A stretch of DNA of 41,612 nucleotides from Paenibacillus sp. Marseille-Q4541 (lineage in GTDB: Bacteria > Bacillota > Bacilli > Paenibacillales > Paenibacillaceae), in contig NZ_JAGXCY010000039.1 of NCBI RefSeq assembly GCF_018310695.1, positions 1-41,612 of the forward strand, given 5' to 3'. Below are positions 26,541 through 34,789 of this stretch, one piece after another. How positions within the stretch are numbered: the first letter of the stretch is position 1; every line of letters begins with the position of its first letter. The notes under the pieces are model-generated. The model was not told the origin of the DNA, ran no database searches, and was given only the letters and a program-made list of their open reading frames with translations. The position numbers were made by a program, and so were the translations under genes.

Positions 26541-26572
26541 AGAAGAAGCTAATGTGCTTCTTCTTTTTTTGT
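26541..26572 (+). terminator. Terminator of glcD-glcF
   Basis: AGAAGAAGC and GCTTCTTCT form a 9-bp perfect stem around TAATGT, followed by T7. Confidence 0.95.
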
Positions 26573-26587
26573 TTTTTAGTAAGAGTG

Positions 26588-26639
26588 TTGCGTTTCTTGA
26601 TGAAGGCATGTATATTATTAATATCTTAAAATTAAGATA
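26588..26639 (+). promoter_or_regulatory. Promoter and MhqR-type operator of mhqR
   Basis: TTGCGT (26588-26593), 17-nt spacer and TATATT (26611-26616) form a fair promoter. The perfect palindrome TATCTTAAAATTAAGATA (26622-26639) covers the predicted start of transcription. A degenerate copy precedes doxX, suggesting both are sites for this MarR protein. Confidence 0.65.
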
Positions 26640-26663
26640 AATTATTTGAGAGGGATGAAGGTT

Positions 26664-27098
26664 ATGACTAACGATTCATTATCGCTGAAATTGTTCGTCA
26701 TTCTCTCCAAAGCTTATAAAGTAATCATGGAACAAGCTGTGAAGGATATGAAGAAACATGGATTATCGGAAACCGAATTTGCTATGCTGGAGCTTTTGTA
26801 TCATAAAGGGAAATTTCCCATGCAGCAAATGGGTGAGAAACTGCTGATTACAAGTGGAGGGATTACATATACCGCTGATAAGCTTGAGAATAAAGAGCTG
26901 CTTCAAAGGGTTGCTTGTCCGAGCGATCGCAGAGTTACCTATGCGGAGATTACAGAACAGGGAAAAGAGTTGTTTCAGGATATCTTTCCAGCTCATCAGA
27001 AAGTGATTGCATCTATGATGACAGGACTTACCCAAGAAGAAAAGGCAGAGGCAATGTATTTGCTAAAGAAGCTCGGTTTATCCGCTCAAAACATGTAG
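26664..27098 (+). CDS. mhqR: MarR-family regulator, MhqR-like
   Basis: Winged-helix repressor of 144 residues. The opening SLSLKLFVILSKAYKVI, then LSETEFAMLELLYHKGKFPM and the recognition and wing part ITSGGITYTADKLENKELL...CPSDRRVTYAEITEQG resemble MhqR (YkvE), the Bacillus sensor of hydroquinone and electrophile stress. A single Cys lies just before SDRR. I chose ATG 26664, 9 nt after GAGAGGG; upstream in-frame starts sit inside that site. It precedes a DoxX gene, a known type of MhqR target. Identity as MhqR is by similarity and context. Confidence 0.75.
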   Translation: MTNDSLSLKLFVILSKAYKVIMEQAVKDMKKHGLSETEFAMLELLYHKGKFPMQQMGEKLLITSGGITYTADKLENKELLQRVACPSDRRVTYAEITEQGKELFQDIFPAHQKVIASMMTGLTQEEKAEAMYLLKKLGLSAQNM

Positions 27099-27143
27099 CT
27101 ACTCTCTATTAGTTACCCCTCCGTGCAGAGCCGGAATACTTGT

Positions 27144-27193
27144 AAAAAGGGATCATTTGAACAGTAACAATCAACAGGAAAGGATCTTTTTTT
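27144..27193 (+). terminator. Possible large-loop terminator of mhqR
   Basis: AAAAAGGGATC (27144-27154) can pair with GGATCTTTTTTT (27182-27193) over 11 positions with two G-U pairs, but the loop is about 27 nt. Confidence 0.35.
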
Positions 27194-27200
27194 GAATTAA

Positions 27201-27218
27201 TATCTCAGTATTAAGATA
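27201..27218 (+). promoter_or_regulatory. Second MhqR-type operator, before doxX
   Basis: TATCTCAGTATTAAGATA matches the operator before mhqR at 15 of 18 positions, with both TATCT/AGATA arms intact. It overlaps the likely doxX promoter (TTGAAT at 27192-27197 and GATAAA at 27215-27220). Confidence 0.6.
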
Positions 27219-27282
27219 AAATGATTCTGAAAATGTTGATCAATATACAAACTTGAACGAAAAAGAAAAGGGGAATGATAAA

Positions 27283-27681
27283 ATGGTAGGAACAGGATTA
27301 CTAATAATTCGCTTGGTGGTTGGATTTATTTTTGCAGCACACGGTGCACAGAAATTATTTGGATGGTTTGGTGGGTACGGACCGAAAGGTACAGGAGGAT
27401 GGATGGAGTCCATCGGAATTAAACCTGGGGTAGCAGCAGCAGTTATGGCAGGACTGGTTGAGTTAGTAGGCGGGCTTGCTTTTGCGGCAGGACTCTTCAC
27501 TCCGATTGTTGCTGTACTTCTCGCGCTTACGATGGTGGTAGCGATGATCAAGGTGCATGGACCAAACGGTTTCTGGGCGACAGCGAATGGGGTAGAGCTG
27601 AATGTTATTCTAATGGCTGTGTTCATTGGAATCGCCTTTACTGGCGCAGGTGCTTACTCTATTGATGCTCTGCTGCAATAA
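27283..27681 (+). CDS. DoxX-family membrane protein
   Basis: Four-helix membrane protein of 132 residues. The N-terminal LLIIRLVVGFIFAAHGAQKLFGWFGGYG and GWMESIGIKPG segments are typical of the DoxX/CatD/MhqP family, members of which are induced by quinones and catechols in Bacillus. I chose ATG 27283, 9 nt after AAAAGGGG; an in-frame TTG at 27253 would add charged residues. It probably answers to the MhqR-like regulator upstream. Confidence 0.85.
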   Translation: MVGTGLLIIRLVVGFIFAAHGAQKLFGWFGGYGPKGTGGWMESIGIKPGVAAAVMAGLVELVGGLAFAAGLFTPIVAVLLALTMVVAMIKVHGPNGFWATANGVELNVILMAVFIGIAFTGAGAYSIDALLQ

Positions 27682-27731
27682 TTTCATCCTGTGAACACTT
27701 GATGATCCGGAATAAAACTCTTGTATTAAGA

Positions 27732-27764
27732 AAAGCCGACAGACATAAGTCTATCGGTTTTTTT
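27732..27764 (+). terminator. Terminator of doxX
   Basis: GCCGACAGAC pairs with GTCTATCGGT (one C-A mismatch) around ATAA, followed by T7. Confidence 0.9.
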
Positions 27765-27865
27765 GCCGTATTAGGATCTCCTTACTGTAACAGGAATGTT
27801 TTTGAAGAGTTGGGGAAACAATACACCAGAAACTACATCATGTTTTTACTGGAGGTGAAACTGTT

Positions 27866-29527
27866 TTGTGGCATCTAAATATATCTAATCTTATGAATTT
27901 AAACATTATACTACAGTCTTTCATCGTTCTGTTGGTTCCAATCTTGCTGATGAAAGGATTCGGAAGGATCAATGCTTGGGTACATTCCTTTCCTGCAAAA
28001 AGGAAGAAGCAATCTTCTATTACTAATACTAGCTCCAATGTAGCTTCTAGTGAACTTACAGGACAATACGTGGCAGATATGGCATTGATTCGAGCAGCAA
28101 TCGGTAAAAATGCGGATGTGAAAAGTAGGGAATTTATGATCCAAGGATTTCACTATCAAGCCGCTGTTATTTATGTTGAAGGTCTTACCGACTTGAAGCA
28201 ACTCCATATGAATATCCTTAATCCTTTAATGATGGAAGGTGTGAAGCAAGAGGAAAAAGAGCGGTTCCTTCATTCAGGTCACTCTCTTAAGGTATATCTC
28301 GAAGAGTATCTGCTGCTGACAACAGAATTACTGGAAAGCCGCTTAATAGATGAACTAACAGAAAATATTCTTGTCGGGCATACTGCATTAATTGTGGATG
28401 GCGTCAAAGGGGCTTTTTTAGTTCAGGCACCTAGTGGGGTATCGCGTACTGTCGAAGAGCCGTTATCAGAAGCTTTACTAAGAGGTCCACGTATCGGATT
28501 CACTGAGAAACTGAGTGAAAATATGGGCCTACTTCGAATCCAAGGGAAAAATAATAGTCTCTTTTTTTCAGGTCATGAAATAGGCGAAAGAACCAAGAAA
28601 AAAATGGTGATTGCCTATATGCAGGATATCGTGGATCCGATGCTTGTCACTGAGGTAGAGAGACGTATCAGCAGAATTCATATTGATGATGTTCTTGAGT
28701 CAGGTTACATTGAGCAGCTAATTGAAGATGACTGGATGAGTCCTTTTCAACAGGTTCAGAATACGGAACGTCCCGACCGTGTCATGAGTGCATTGCTTGA
28801 AGGACGGGTAGCTATATTGCTGGAAGGAACCCCCTTCGCGCTTATACTTCCTGTTACATTTAGCATGCTTTTACAATCTCCAGAAGATTATTACGAAAGA
28901 TGGATAGGAGGTAGTTCCATTCGGCTGCTTCGTTTTGGAGCTGCACTTCTTGCTTTACTTGCCCCAGCCTTATATATTTCGTTTATTTCATTTCATCCTG
29001 GGCTAATTCCAACGAAACTTGCGCTTTCGATTATTAAGACCAGACAAGGCGTTCCGTTTCCTTCTATTATTGAAGCATTAATTATGGAAGTGGCACTTGA
29101 AATTTTGCGAGAAGCAGGCATTCGTTTACCTAAGCCAATTGGACCTGCTATGGGAATTGTAGGGGGCCTTATTATTGGAGATGCTGCTGTTAGAGCAGGT
29201 ATTGTTAGTCCTTTTCTAGTTATCATCGTGGCGGTAACGGCAATTTCTTCCTTTACGATCCCTATGTACAGTGCAGGCATAACACTACGTTTTCTGAGAT
29301 TTCTGGCCATGATCAGTGCAGCTTTATTTGGCCTATATGGCGTCATTATGTTTTTCCTACTGCTTTGCAGCCATCTCGTTCGGTTAAAGAGCTTCGGTGT
29401 GCCTTATGCTACACCACTTATTCCGTATAAATTAAGTGACTGGAAGGATTTCTTCGTAAGGGCACCTCTCCAATTGATGAAACAAAGACCGACCATTTTT
29501 AAGAATAAAGATAAAGATCGAGCTTAG
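27866..29527 (+). CDS. GerA-family spore germination protein, A subunit
   Basis: Germinant receptor A subunit of the spore inner membrane, 553 residues. A membrane-proximal N-terminus is followed by the large GerA cytoplasmic domain (about residues 60-320, with TALIVDGVKGAFLVQA and RTVEEPLSEALLRGPRIGFTE). A C-terminal bundle of about five helices follows (RFGAALLALLAPALYISFISFHPGLIPT, then IGPAMGIVGGLIIGDAAVRAG). The start is TTG at 27866, 10 nt after GGAGGTG. The order A-B-C with tight spacing is the standard tricistronic receptor operon, normally forespore-expressed from sigma-G, though I could not place that promoter. The germinant is unknown. Confidence 0.94.
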   Translation: MWHLNISNLMNLNIILQSFIVLLVPILLMKGFGRINAWVHSFPAKRKKQSSITNTSSNVASSELTGQYVADMALIRAAIGKNADVKSREFMIQGFHYQAAVIYVEGLTDLKQLHMNILNPLMMEGVKQEEKERFLHSGHSLKVYLEEYLLLTTELLESRLIDELTENILVGHTALIVDGVKGAFLVQAPSGVSRTVEEPLSEALLRGPRIGFTEKLSENMGLLRIQGKNNSLFFSGHEIGERTKKKMVIAYMQDIVDPMLVTEVERRISRIHIDDVLESGYIEQLIEDDWMSPFQQVQNTERPDRVMSALLEGRVAILLEGTPFALILPVTFSMLLQSPEDYYERWIGGSSIRLLRFGAALLALLAPALYISFISFHPGLIPTKLALSIIKTRQGVPFPSIIEALIMEVALEILREAGIRLPKPIGPAMGIVGGLIIGDAAVRAGIVSPFLVIIVAVTAISSFTIPMYSAGITLRFLRFLAMISAALFGLYGVIMFFLLLCSHLVRLKSFGVPYATPLIPYKLSDWKDFFVRAPLQLMKQRPTIFKNKDKDRA

Positions 29528-29558
29528 GTTGTGATGACTGTGGAGGGGAGGAAGTCTA

Positions 29559-30659
29559 ATGAGTAATCATCCAAAAGATGAAATATCAACAGTTCAGGCA
29601 GCAGTTATCATCATTAGCTATATGCTGGGTGCAGGAGTACTTACCCTTCCTCGGACGACAGCTCAAGCCGCTAGGACACCTGATGTATGGATCTCGGTAA
29701 TTGTCGCAGCAGTGCTGGTTATCCTCGCCGGTTTAATTATCGTACATTTAGGTCGGCGTTTTCCCGGTAGAACCTTTTTTGAATTCACAAGGGAAATTGT
29801 AGGCAAGTGGATTGCTTTTCCTCTTGTAATTACAGTTATCGGGTATTTTCTTGTTATTTCTGCTTTTGAAACGAGGGTGATGGCTGAGGTAACCAGCCTC
29901 TATCTTCTTGAAGGTACACCGATGTGGGCCATTATTATGGTCTTTATGTGGATTGGGTTTTACCTAATGAATGGGGGAATTAACTCTATGGCAAGACTTT
30001 TTGAGGTCATACTTCCCATTACCCTCATCATTTTTGTCATCATCATTTTGCTTAGTTTAAAAGTATTTGAATTTGACAATTTAAGACCTGTACTCGGTTC
30101 AGGGGTGATGCCAGTTTTGAAGGGGATTAAGCCTTCTTTTTTATCTTATGCAGGGTATGAAATCCTATTAGTATTGTTGGCATTTATGAATAAGCCGAGT
30201 AAAGGAAACAAGGCACTTATACTGGGGACATGTGTACCACTTGGAGTCTACCTTCTTACTTTAGTCATGGTAATTGGAGGTCTTTCCGTAGACGGAGTTA
30301 TATCTAGAACATGGCCAACTTTGGACTTAATGCGGAGCTTCGAAATGCAGGGTTTATTATTCGAGAGATTTGAATCTTTGCTGTTAGTGATCTGGATTAT
30401 GCAGATGTTTGCTACTTTTACGATTACACACTATGCTGCATCCTTGGGACTTGCCCAATTGTTTAAAGGAAAATTAACTTTGTTTTTACTAATTCTTTTG
30501 CCCATAAACTATATCATCATGATGTTGCCAAAGGATGTGAATACCGTTTTTTCTATGGGTGATTTCTTGGGCAATTGTTCATTAGTATTGTTTGGGGGAA
30601 TTCCTCTACTTCTTCTGATCGTAAGTGTGTTGCGTAAGAAAGGAGTCAAGCCAAAATGA
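29559..30659 (+). CDS. GerAB-family spore germination permease
   Basis: B subunit of the receptor, an APC-superfamily-like membrane protein of 366 residues and about 10 helices. QAAVIIISYMLGAGVLTLPR at the start is the typical first helix with the GAGVLTLPR break that forms the ligand site in GerAB proteins. GAGGGGAGGAAG precedes the ATG. It lies 31 nt after the A subunit and its stop overlaps the C subunit start (ATGA). Confidence 0.94.
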   Translation: MSNHPKDEISTVQAAVIIISYMLGAGVLTLPRTTAQAARTPDVWISVIVAAVLVILAGLIIVHLGRRFPGRTFFEFTREIVGKWIAFPLVITVIGYFLVISAFETRVMAEVTSLYLLEGTPMWAIIMVFMWIGFYLMNGGINSMARLFEVILPITLIIFVIIILLSLKVFEFDNLRPVLGSGVMPVLKGIKPSFLSYAGYEILLVLLAFMNKPSKGNKALILGTCVPLGVYLLTLVMVIGGLSVDGVISRTWPTLDLMRSFEMQGLLFERFESLLLVIWIMQMFATFTITHYAASLGLAQLFKGKLTLFLLILLPINYIIMMLPKDVNTVFSMGDFLGNCSLVLFGGIPLLLLIVSVLRKKGVKPK

Positions 30660-31870
30660 AGCATATCCAGCTTAAATTAATCCATATTGTAAAAGTTTTT
30701 GTCATTCTGACAATGCTTTTTCTTACAACAGCTTGCTGGAGCAGCAGGGAAATCGAAGACCTGAGGGCCTATCTCGGAATAGGTATCGATGTAGCTGACG
30801 AGACGAAATTTGAAAAAGAAGTGAACATGCTAGGTGGACATTATCCAAAGAAAAATATTCTCACCGCTACGGTTCAAGTTGTTCCTGGCGTTTATGGCAG
30901 GTCTGATCAATCACAAAATACAGGCAGCCAAACTCCTGAGACCTTTTTTAATGAGAAGTTAACAGGCGATTCAATATTTCAAATCTTTCGTCAATTTTCC
31001 TTAAGAAGAGACCGGCCAATTATTGGACATCATCTCAAGGTCGTTGTGGTTTCACGTGCTTTATGTGAAAAATATGGTTTGGAAAAAATATTAGACTTTT
31101 TTCTGCGTGATAACGATATACGCCCAAGTGCACTTATACTAATCAGTCAGGAAAAGGCTATGGACGTGTTGAGCTCTAGTCAGCCCGGAGAGATTCCTGC
31201 TCTAAATTTAAAAGGACTCGTGAATAATCGACATCGAACCAATCGGATTCTTCCACCGGTTAGCCTTAGCAGGTTAGAAGCATACATGCAGTCTAAAAGA
31301 AGTTTTATTCTACAAAATGTAATAACGGCTGAGAATGAAATTAAATTTTCTGGTGCAGCTATTTTCAAGGGAGAAGCCAATCAGTGGATCGGTCAGCTTA
31401 ATCAAACGGATTTAGAAAGTATTTCTTACATCTCCGGGACAGCAAAAGGCGGAGTGCTCAAAACCTATGATCCTGAAAATGGGCAGTCGATCGTATACGA
31501 GGTAAAATCGGCTGACAGTGTCATCACCCCTAAAGTAGAAGGGGATAAAATATCTTTTCATGTAAGTATGAGGACAACAGGAGAAATTATGGAAGATTGG
31601 AGTGAACCAGATCGTTTAGTAGATGAGGATTATATGAATAAGCTAACAACTTTATTTAAAAAGCAATGCCAAAAGCAAATTGATGAGACATTATATAAAC
31701 TGCAAAATAAATATCGTGTGGATGTAGTCGAGTTTGGAAATCAGCTCCGTATAGATCATCCCAAGGTATGGAACCGGGTGAAGGATCATTGGGATGAGGT
31801 ATTCAGTACAGCTCCGATTACTTATGATTTAGAAGTAGATATTACAGACTATGGATCTGCGATACATTAA
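30656..31870 (+). CDS. GerAC-family spore germination lipoprotein
   Basis: C subunit of the receptor, 404 residues. A signal peptide with lipobox LTTAC gives lipidation at Cys27, followed by WSSREIEDLRAYLGIGIDVAD, the conserved GerAC opening. The Ger(x)C C-terminal domain lies about residues 235-400. It overlaps the B subunit stop. As known for the family, it sits on the outer face of the spore inner membrane. Confidence 0.94.
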   Translation: MKHIQLKLIHIVKVFVILTMLFLTTACWSSREIEDLRAYLGIGIDVADETKFEKEVNMLGGHYPKKNILTATVQVVPGVYGRSDQSQNTGSQTPETFFNEKLTGDSIFQIFRQFSLRRDRPIIGHHLKVVVVSRALCEKYGLEKILDFFLRDNDIRPSALILISQEKAMDVLSSSQPGEIPALNLKGLVNNRHRTNRILPPVSLSRLEAYMQSKRSFILQNVITAENEIKFSGAAIFKGEANQWIGQLNQTDLESISYISGTAKGGVLKTYDPENGQSIVYEVKSADSVITPKVEGDKISFHVSMRTTGEIMEDWSEPDRLVDEDYMNKLTTLFKKQCQKQIDETLYKLQNKYRVDVVEFGNQLRIDHPKVWNRVKDHWDEVFSTAPITYDLEVDITDYGSAIH

Positions 31871-31875
31871 AAAGA

Positions 31876-31897
31876 GCCTCTTACGGTGGTAAGAGGC
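31876..31897. terminator. Terminator between ger operon and glycosidase gene
   Basis: GCCTCTTAC (31876-31884) and GTAAGAGGC (31889-31897) form a perfect 9-bp stem. The T run lies on the reverse strand, so it is best for the minus-strand gene, but it may also stop the ger transcript. Confidence 0.75.
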
Positions 31898-31918
31898 GCA
31901 GGTATTTATATCATCTGT

Positions 31919-33301
31919 TTACCAGACTAGAGAATTGCCAAATACAAGTCCATTACTTATCAGTCTGCCTGGTGAAGTAATGGTCCGCCCATTTGCATAC
32001 AACCCGGATGAGGCTCCGCCATCCATATTCATAGCTTGGTATGCTCCAAGCTCTACCATAATACTTCCCCACTGTTTTATCGTGGCGCCAGATACCGTGG
32101 CGAGCATGATTGATCCATCCTTCTTAATCGCAATCCCACTTCGAGCCCCACTGTCCGTGAGGATTTTGGAACTGCTGAAACCTTCACTTGCTGGATTTAC
32201 ACTTAGTTTCCCATTGGTTACAAGTCTTGGTCCTGCTCCTATTGCAGTGTGTACATCGTCCCAATCGATCTTTTTCCCTGATTCGGTATTATATGTAATG
32301 TTGTAGTCTACATAGGCTCCTGTCTTGAATTTGTCTGCCATCTTTTCTTCCGTCCCCGTAAATACAAGCACATATCCGTCTTTTGGAATGGTGGCATTCG
32401 TATTTTTGGCTACCTTTGTAACGATATCCTTGCGGACAGTTACTGCCGTTCCATAGGCAAATCCGACGCTATTTCCACGTTTAGGAGTATACATTACTGC
32501 TGATGTTTTTCCTTTTGTAGGTGTTCTGTTAACAAAATAAGCGTACCAATTTTGTGCGCGACCCTGACCCTCTCTTACCGTCCCGAGCAGTCTTACACGC
32601 AGCGTATCCATTACCGCTGATCCATCCCATTTAAAACCAATCGAGGTACCGCTGTTTCCGATATGTTCTAAGGTCCCGTCACTGATAATCATGCCATATG
32701 GGTCGGGTACACCGCCGTAAGCTTCAAAGTAAGTCCCGTTTAAGGCAGCTTGTGCTTGATATTTGCTTACAACAGAGGACAAGGACTGCGTTGCACCAAC
32801 ACGGCCACTCGCAAGTCCGGCAGTAACAGGCATTCCTTTAGGTAAAGTGACAGTTTGTACTGTAAACGTTTTGCCTGCAGCTTTCACTTTTTTTGCGGCA
32901 TATACCGGTTTAGCAGTAGAAGAAGTTTTCTTGACGGTCACAGGGATAGAAAGTTTTCCTTTGTAACCGGGAGTAGTAACGGTCATGTTGATGTTCGTTG
33001 TACCTTTAGAAATCGGGATAATTACCCCGTTGGCATTCACTTTTACAATGTTGGTATTGCCAGAAGTGTAGGCGATGCGAACTTGCTCTGATCGTTTAAG
33101 CTTTGCTTCTAGAGGGAGTCGTTTGTCCATGGTAAGCGTGACCGATGAAGCTGGATAGGTCAATTGAACTTCTTGGGCTGCTGCTGCTGCCTTTGCTTGG
33201 AAAGGCAATACAGAAATGAATGAGGCGGGAAGAGCCAATGAAACGAAAAGTGCTGTACTTACAATAAAGGCAGTACGTTTTACATAAGGGTAGAAAGACA
33301 T
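31919..33301 (-). CDS. Secreted phosphodiester glycosidase (NAGPA-domain) protein
   Basis: Exported protein of 460 residues. A signal peptide (RTAFIVSTALFVSLALPASF with AKAAAAA cleavage region) is followed by a bacterial Ig-like (BIG2-type) domain at about 45-125 (IAYTSGNTNIVKVNANGVI, SKGTTNINMTV). A NAGPA domain fills the rest: LNGTYFEAYGGVPDPYGMII near 185-204, GAGPRLVTNG and the terminal MNMDGGASSGLYANGR. Bacterial relatives act in cell envelope or exopolysaccharide trimming. I chose the ATG ending at 33301, 12 nt after AAAGGAGG; a TTG start at 33337 would place that site inside the gene. Confidence 0.87.
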   Translation of the reverse strand: MSFYPYVKRTAFIVSTALFVSLALPASFISVLPFQAKAAAAAQEVQLTYPASSVTLTMDKRLPLEAKLKRSEQVRIAYTSGNTNIVKVNANGVIIPISKGTTNINMTVTTPGYKGKLSIPVTVKKTSSTAKPVYAAKKVKAAGKTFTVQTVTLPKGMPVTAGLASGRVGATQSLSSVVSKYQAQAALNGTYFEAYGGVPDPYGMIISDGTLEHIGNSGTSIGFKWDGSAVMDTLRVRLLGTVREGQGRAQNWYAYFVNRTPTKGKTSAVMYTPKRGNSVGFAYGTAVTVRKDIVTKVAKNTNATIPKDGYVLVFTGTEEKMADKFKTGAYVDYNITYNTESGKKIDWDDVHTAIGAGPRLVTNGKLSVNPASEGFSSSKILTDSGARSGIAIKKDGSIMLATVSGATIKQWGSIMVELGAYQAMNMDGGASSGLYANGRTITSPGRLISNGLVFGNSLVW

Positions 33302-33337
33302 GTCAGAATGAATCCTCCTTTTTGATATGAAATCCAA

Positions 33338-33529
33338 AGATATTATCGGCAGATCAGGAGGATTCGCTTACAAGCTAAGGATGTATTTTTATTTTATTGC
33401 ATTAATTTACAGTTGGTGATTATGGTTAACTATGTTTTTATAGTGACTATATTTTAGTATCTAATGATCTCTATCATTTAGGGGATAAATCATTTTGTTC
33501 ACGAAATGAATTAACGAAAAGGCGTTTTT
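33338..33529. other. Intergenic region, glycosidase / DsbA-like gene
   Basis: AT-rich divergent gap. It must hold the reverse-strand glycosidase promoter. Apart from the forward promoter listed next, I see no gene or clear structure. Confidence 0.5.
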
Positions 33530-33558
33530 TTGTACTTCCTCAGAATCTGTGATATGAT
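33530..33558 (+). promoter_or_regulatory. Sigma-A promoter of the DsbA-like gene
   Basis: TTGTAC (33530-33535), 17-nt spacer and TATGAT (33553-33558), with a good -10 and a partial -35. Confidence 0.5.
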
Positions 33559-33613
33559 CACGTAAGTAATACCAGTTACAATAAGTAAGTAACAATATTT
33601 TGGGAGGTATATG

Positions 33614-34327
33614 ATGAAAATCGAAATTTGGTCGGACTATATGTGTCCTTTTTGCTATATTGGAAAACGTCGCTTCGAAGAAGCGCTGGAGTTATTCCCT
33701 AACAAGGATAACGTGGAAGTAATCTATCGAAGCTTTGAACTGAATCCGAACGAAGCTAGAGATACCGATCTGACGACTTACGACAGTCTTGCACAAAAAT
33801 ATGGTATGTCTGTCCAAGAAGCAAAATCGATGACAGAAAATGTCGTAGCGCAAGCTCGTACTGTCGGATTGAACTACAATTTTGACGTCGTTAAACCGAC
33901 AAATTCCTTTGATGCCCATCGTTTGACTCATTATGCAGCTGAGCAGGGTAAGGCAAAGGAAATAACAGAGCGACTGTTTTCTGCTTATTTTGAGGACGGC
34001 GAACATGTGGGTAGTCCAGAAGTGTTAGTTCGTTTGGCAGAAGAGGTTGGAATTGATGCGCTACAGGCACAAGAAGTTGTGGCAGGTTCTGCCTATGCGG
34101 AGGAAGTACGCAGGGATGAAAAGGAAGGGGCAGAGCTAGGTATTCAGGGAGTTCCATTCTTTGTGATCGACCGAAAATATGGAATTTCCGGCGCTCAGCC
34201 TCTTCAAGTATTTACGGATGCATTAACGCAGGCATGGTCGGAATCTCAGCCATTGAAAGTCTTCGGGGGGACAGACGATGCGCTTTGCACAGATGATTCC
34301 TGTGTTATGCCGGACAAAGAGAAGTAA
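33614..34327 (+). CDS. DsbA/FrnE-family oxidoreductase
   Basis: Cytoplasmic thioredoxin-fold protein of 237 residues (no signal peptide). The active-site CPFC is at 11-14 (SDYMCPFCYIGKRR), the helical insert contains NSFDAHRLTHYAAEQG, and cis-proline is in GVPFFVID. The C-terminus carries an extra Cys pair (CTDDSC), as in FrnE-type proteins linked to oxidative stress. I chose the second ATG (33614), 6 nt after GGAGG; the first is only 3 nt away. Likely a disulfide isomerase or stress reductase. Confidence 0.9.
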   Translation: MKIEIWSDYMCPFCYIGKRRFEEALELFPNKDNVEVIYRSFELNPNEARDTDLTTYDSLAQKYGMSVQEAKSMTENVVAQARTVGLNYNFDVVKPTNSFDAHRLTHYAAEQGKAKEITERLFSAYFEDGEHVGSPEVLVRLAEEVGIDALQAQEVVAGSAYAEEVRRDEKEGAELGIQGVPFFVIDRKYGISGAQPLQVFTDALTQAWSESQPLKVFGGTDDALCTDDSCVMPDKEK

Positions 34328-34354
34328 AAAAAGCTAAATTTCCTTTCACTTAAA

Positions 34355-34394
34355 AACCGCTTAGCCGTATTAGGGCCGAGCGGTTCATTTTTTT
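34355..34394 (+). terminator. Terminator of the DsbA-like gene
   Basis: AACCGCT and AGCGGTT enclose an inner GCC/GGC pairing, followed by CATTTTTTT. Confidence 0.85.
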
Positions 34395-34483
34395 ATTTAC
34401 ATTATCATTGTATTTTGAGTCATAAAACTTGATAACGCTTACTATATATGGAAAGGAGACGAAAGAAGAGGAGGTTTACGCAG

Positions 34484-34657
34484 GTGGAGAATTACAAGGG
34501 CTCTATTCCGCTGGGTGTGATTTTGTGTCGGGACTGTTATAGTGAGCTCGGTGTGCAGGAAACAAACCGTGTCCAGGTTTTCTACTCTTCATGCGGTTCA
34601 GCGCATTGCAAGGACGCAAAACTGAATTCGGAGTACGAACAGTATACGGACGAATAA
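34484..34657 (+). CDS. SR1P-like small protein
   Basis: Small cysteine-rich protein of 57 residues. The core GVILCRDCYSEL...VQVFYSSCG resembles SR1P, the GapA-binding peptide encoded by the Bacillus dual-function RNA SR1 (which has the pattern G-x-I-x-C-x-x-C then V-x-V-x-Y-x-x-C). The family peptide is about 39 residues; this one has longer N- and C-termini. I chose GTG 34484, 9 nt after GAGGAGG; an ATG at 34448 lacks a site, and a CTG aligned with the usual Met is also possible. It is a stand-alone gene ending in a strong terminator, fitting a short mRNA/sRNA. Confidence 0.65.
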   Translation: MENYKGSIPLGVILCRDCYSELGVQETNRVQVFYSSCGSAHCKDAKLNSEYEQYTDE

Positions 34658-34722
34658 TGATCTATCTCACGCTAATATAGGTAGATGACGATACAGTATA
34701 TCCGGTAACACAAACATAAAAA

Positions 34723-34777
34723 AAAACAGGCTTATGCATCCTCGTTATTTTGCAGGATGCGTTCGCCTGTTTTTTTG
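34723..34777. terminator. Bidirectional terminator, SR1P-like gene / antiporter
   Basis: AAAACAGGC (34723-34731) pairs with GCCTGTTTT (34765-34773). An inner GCATCCT/AGGATGC (34736-34742 / 34754-34760) extends the stem. A and T runs flank both sides, so both convergent genes can end here. Confidence 0.92.
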
Positions 34778-34789
34778 TTCTATAAATAC

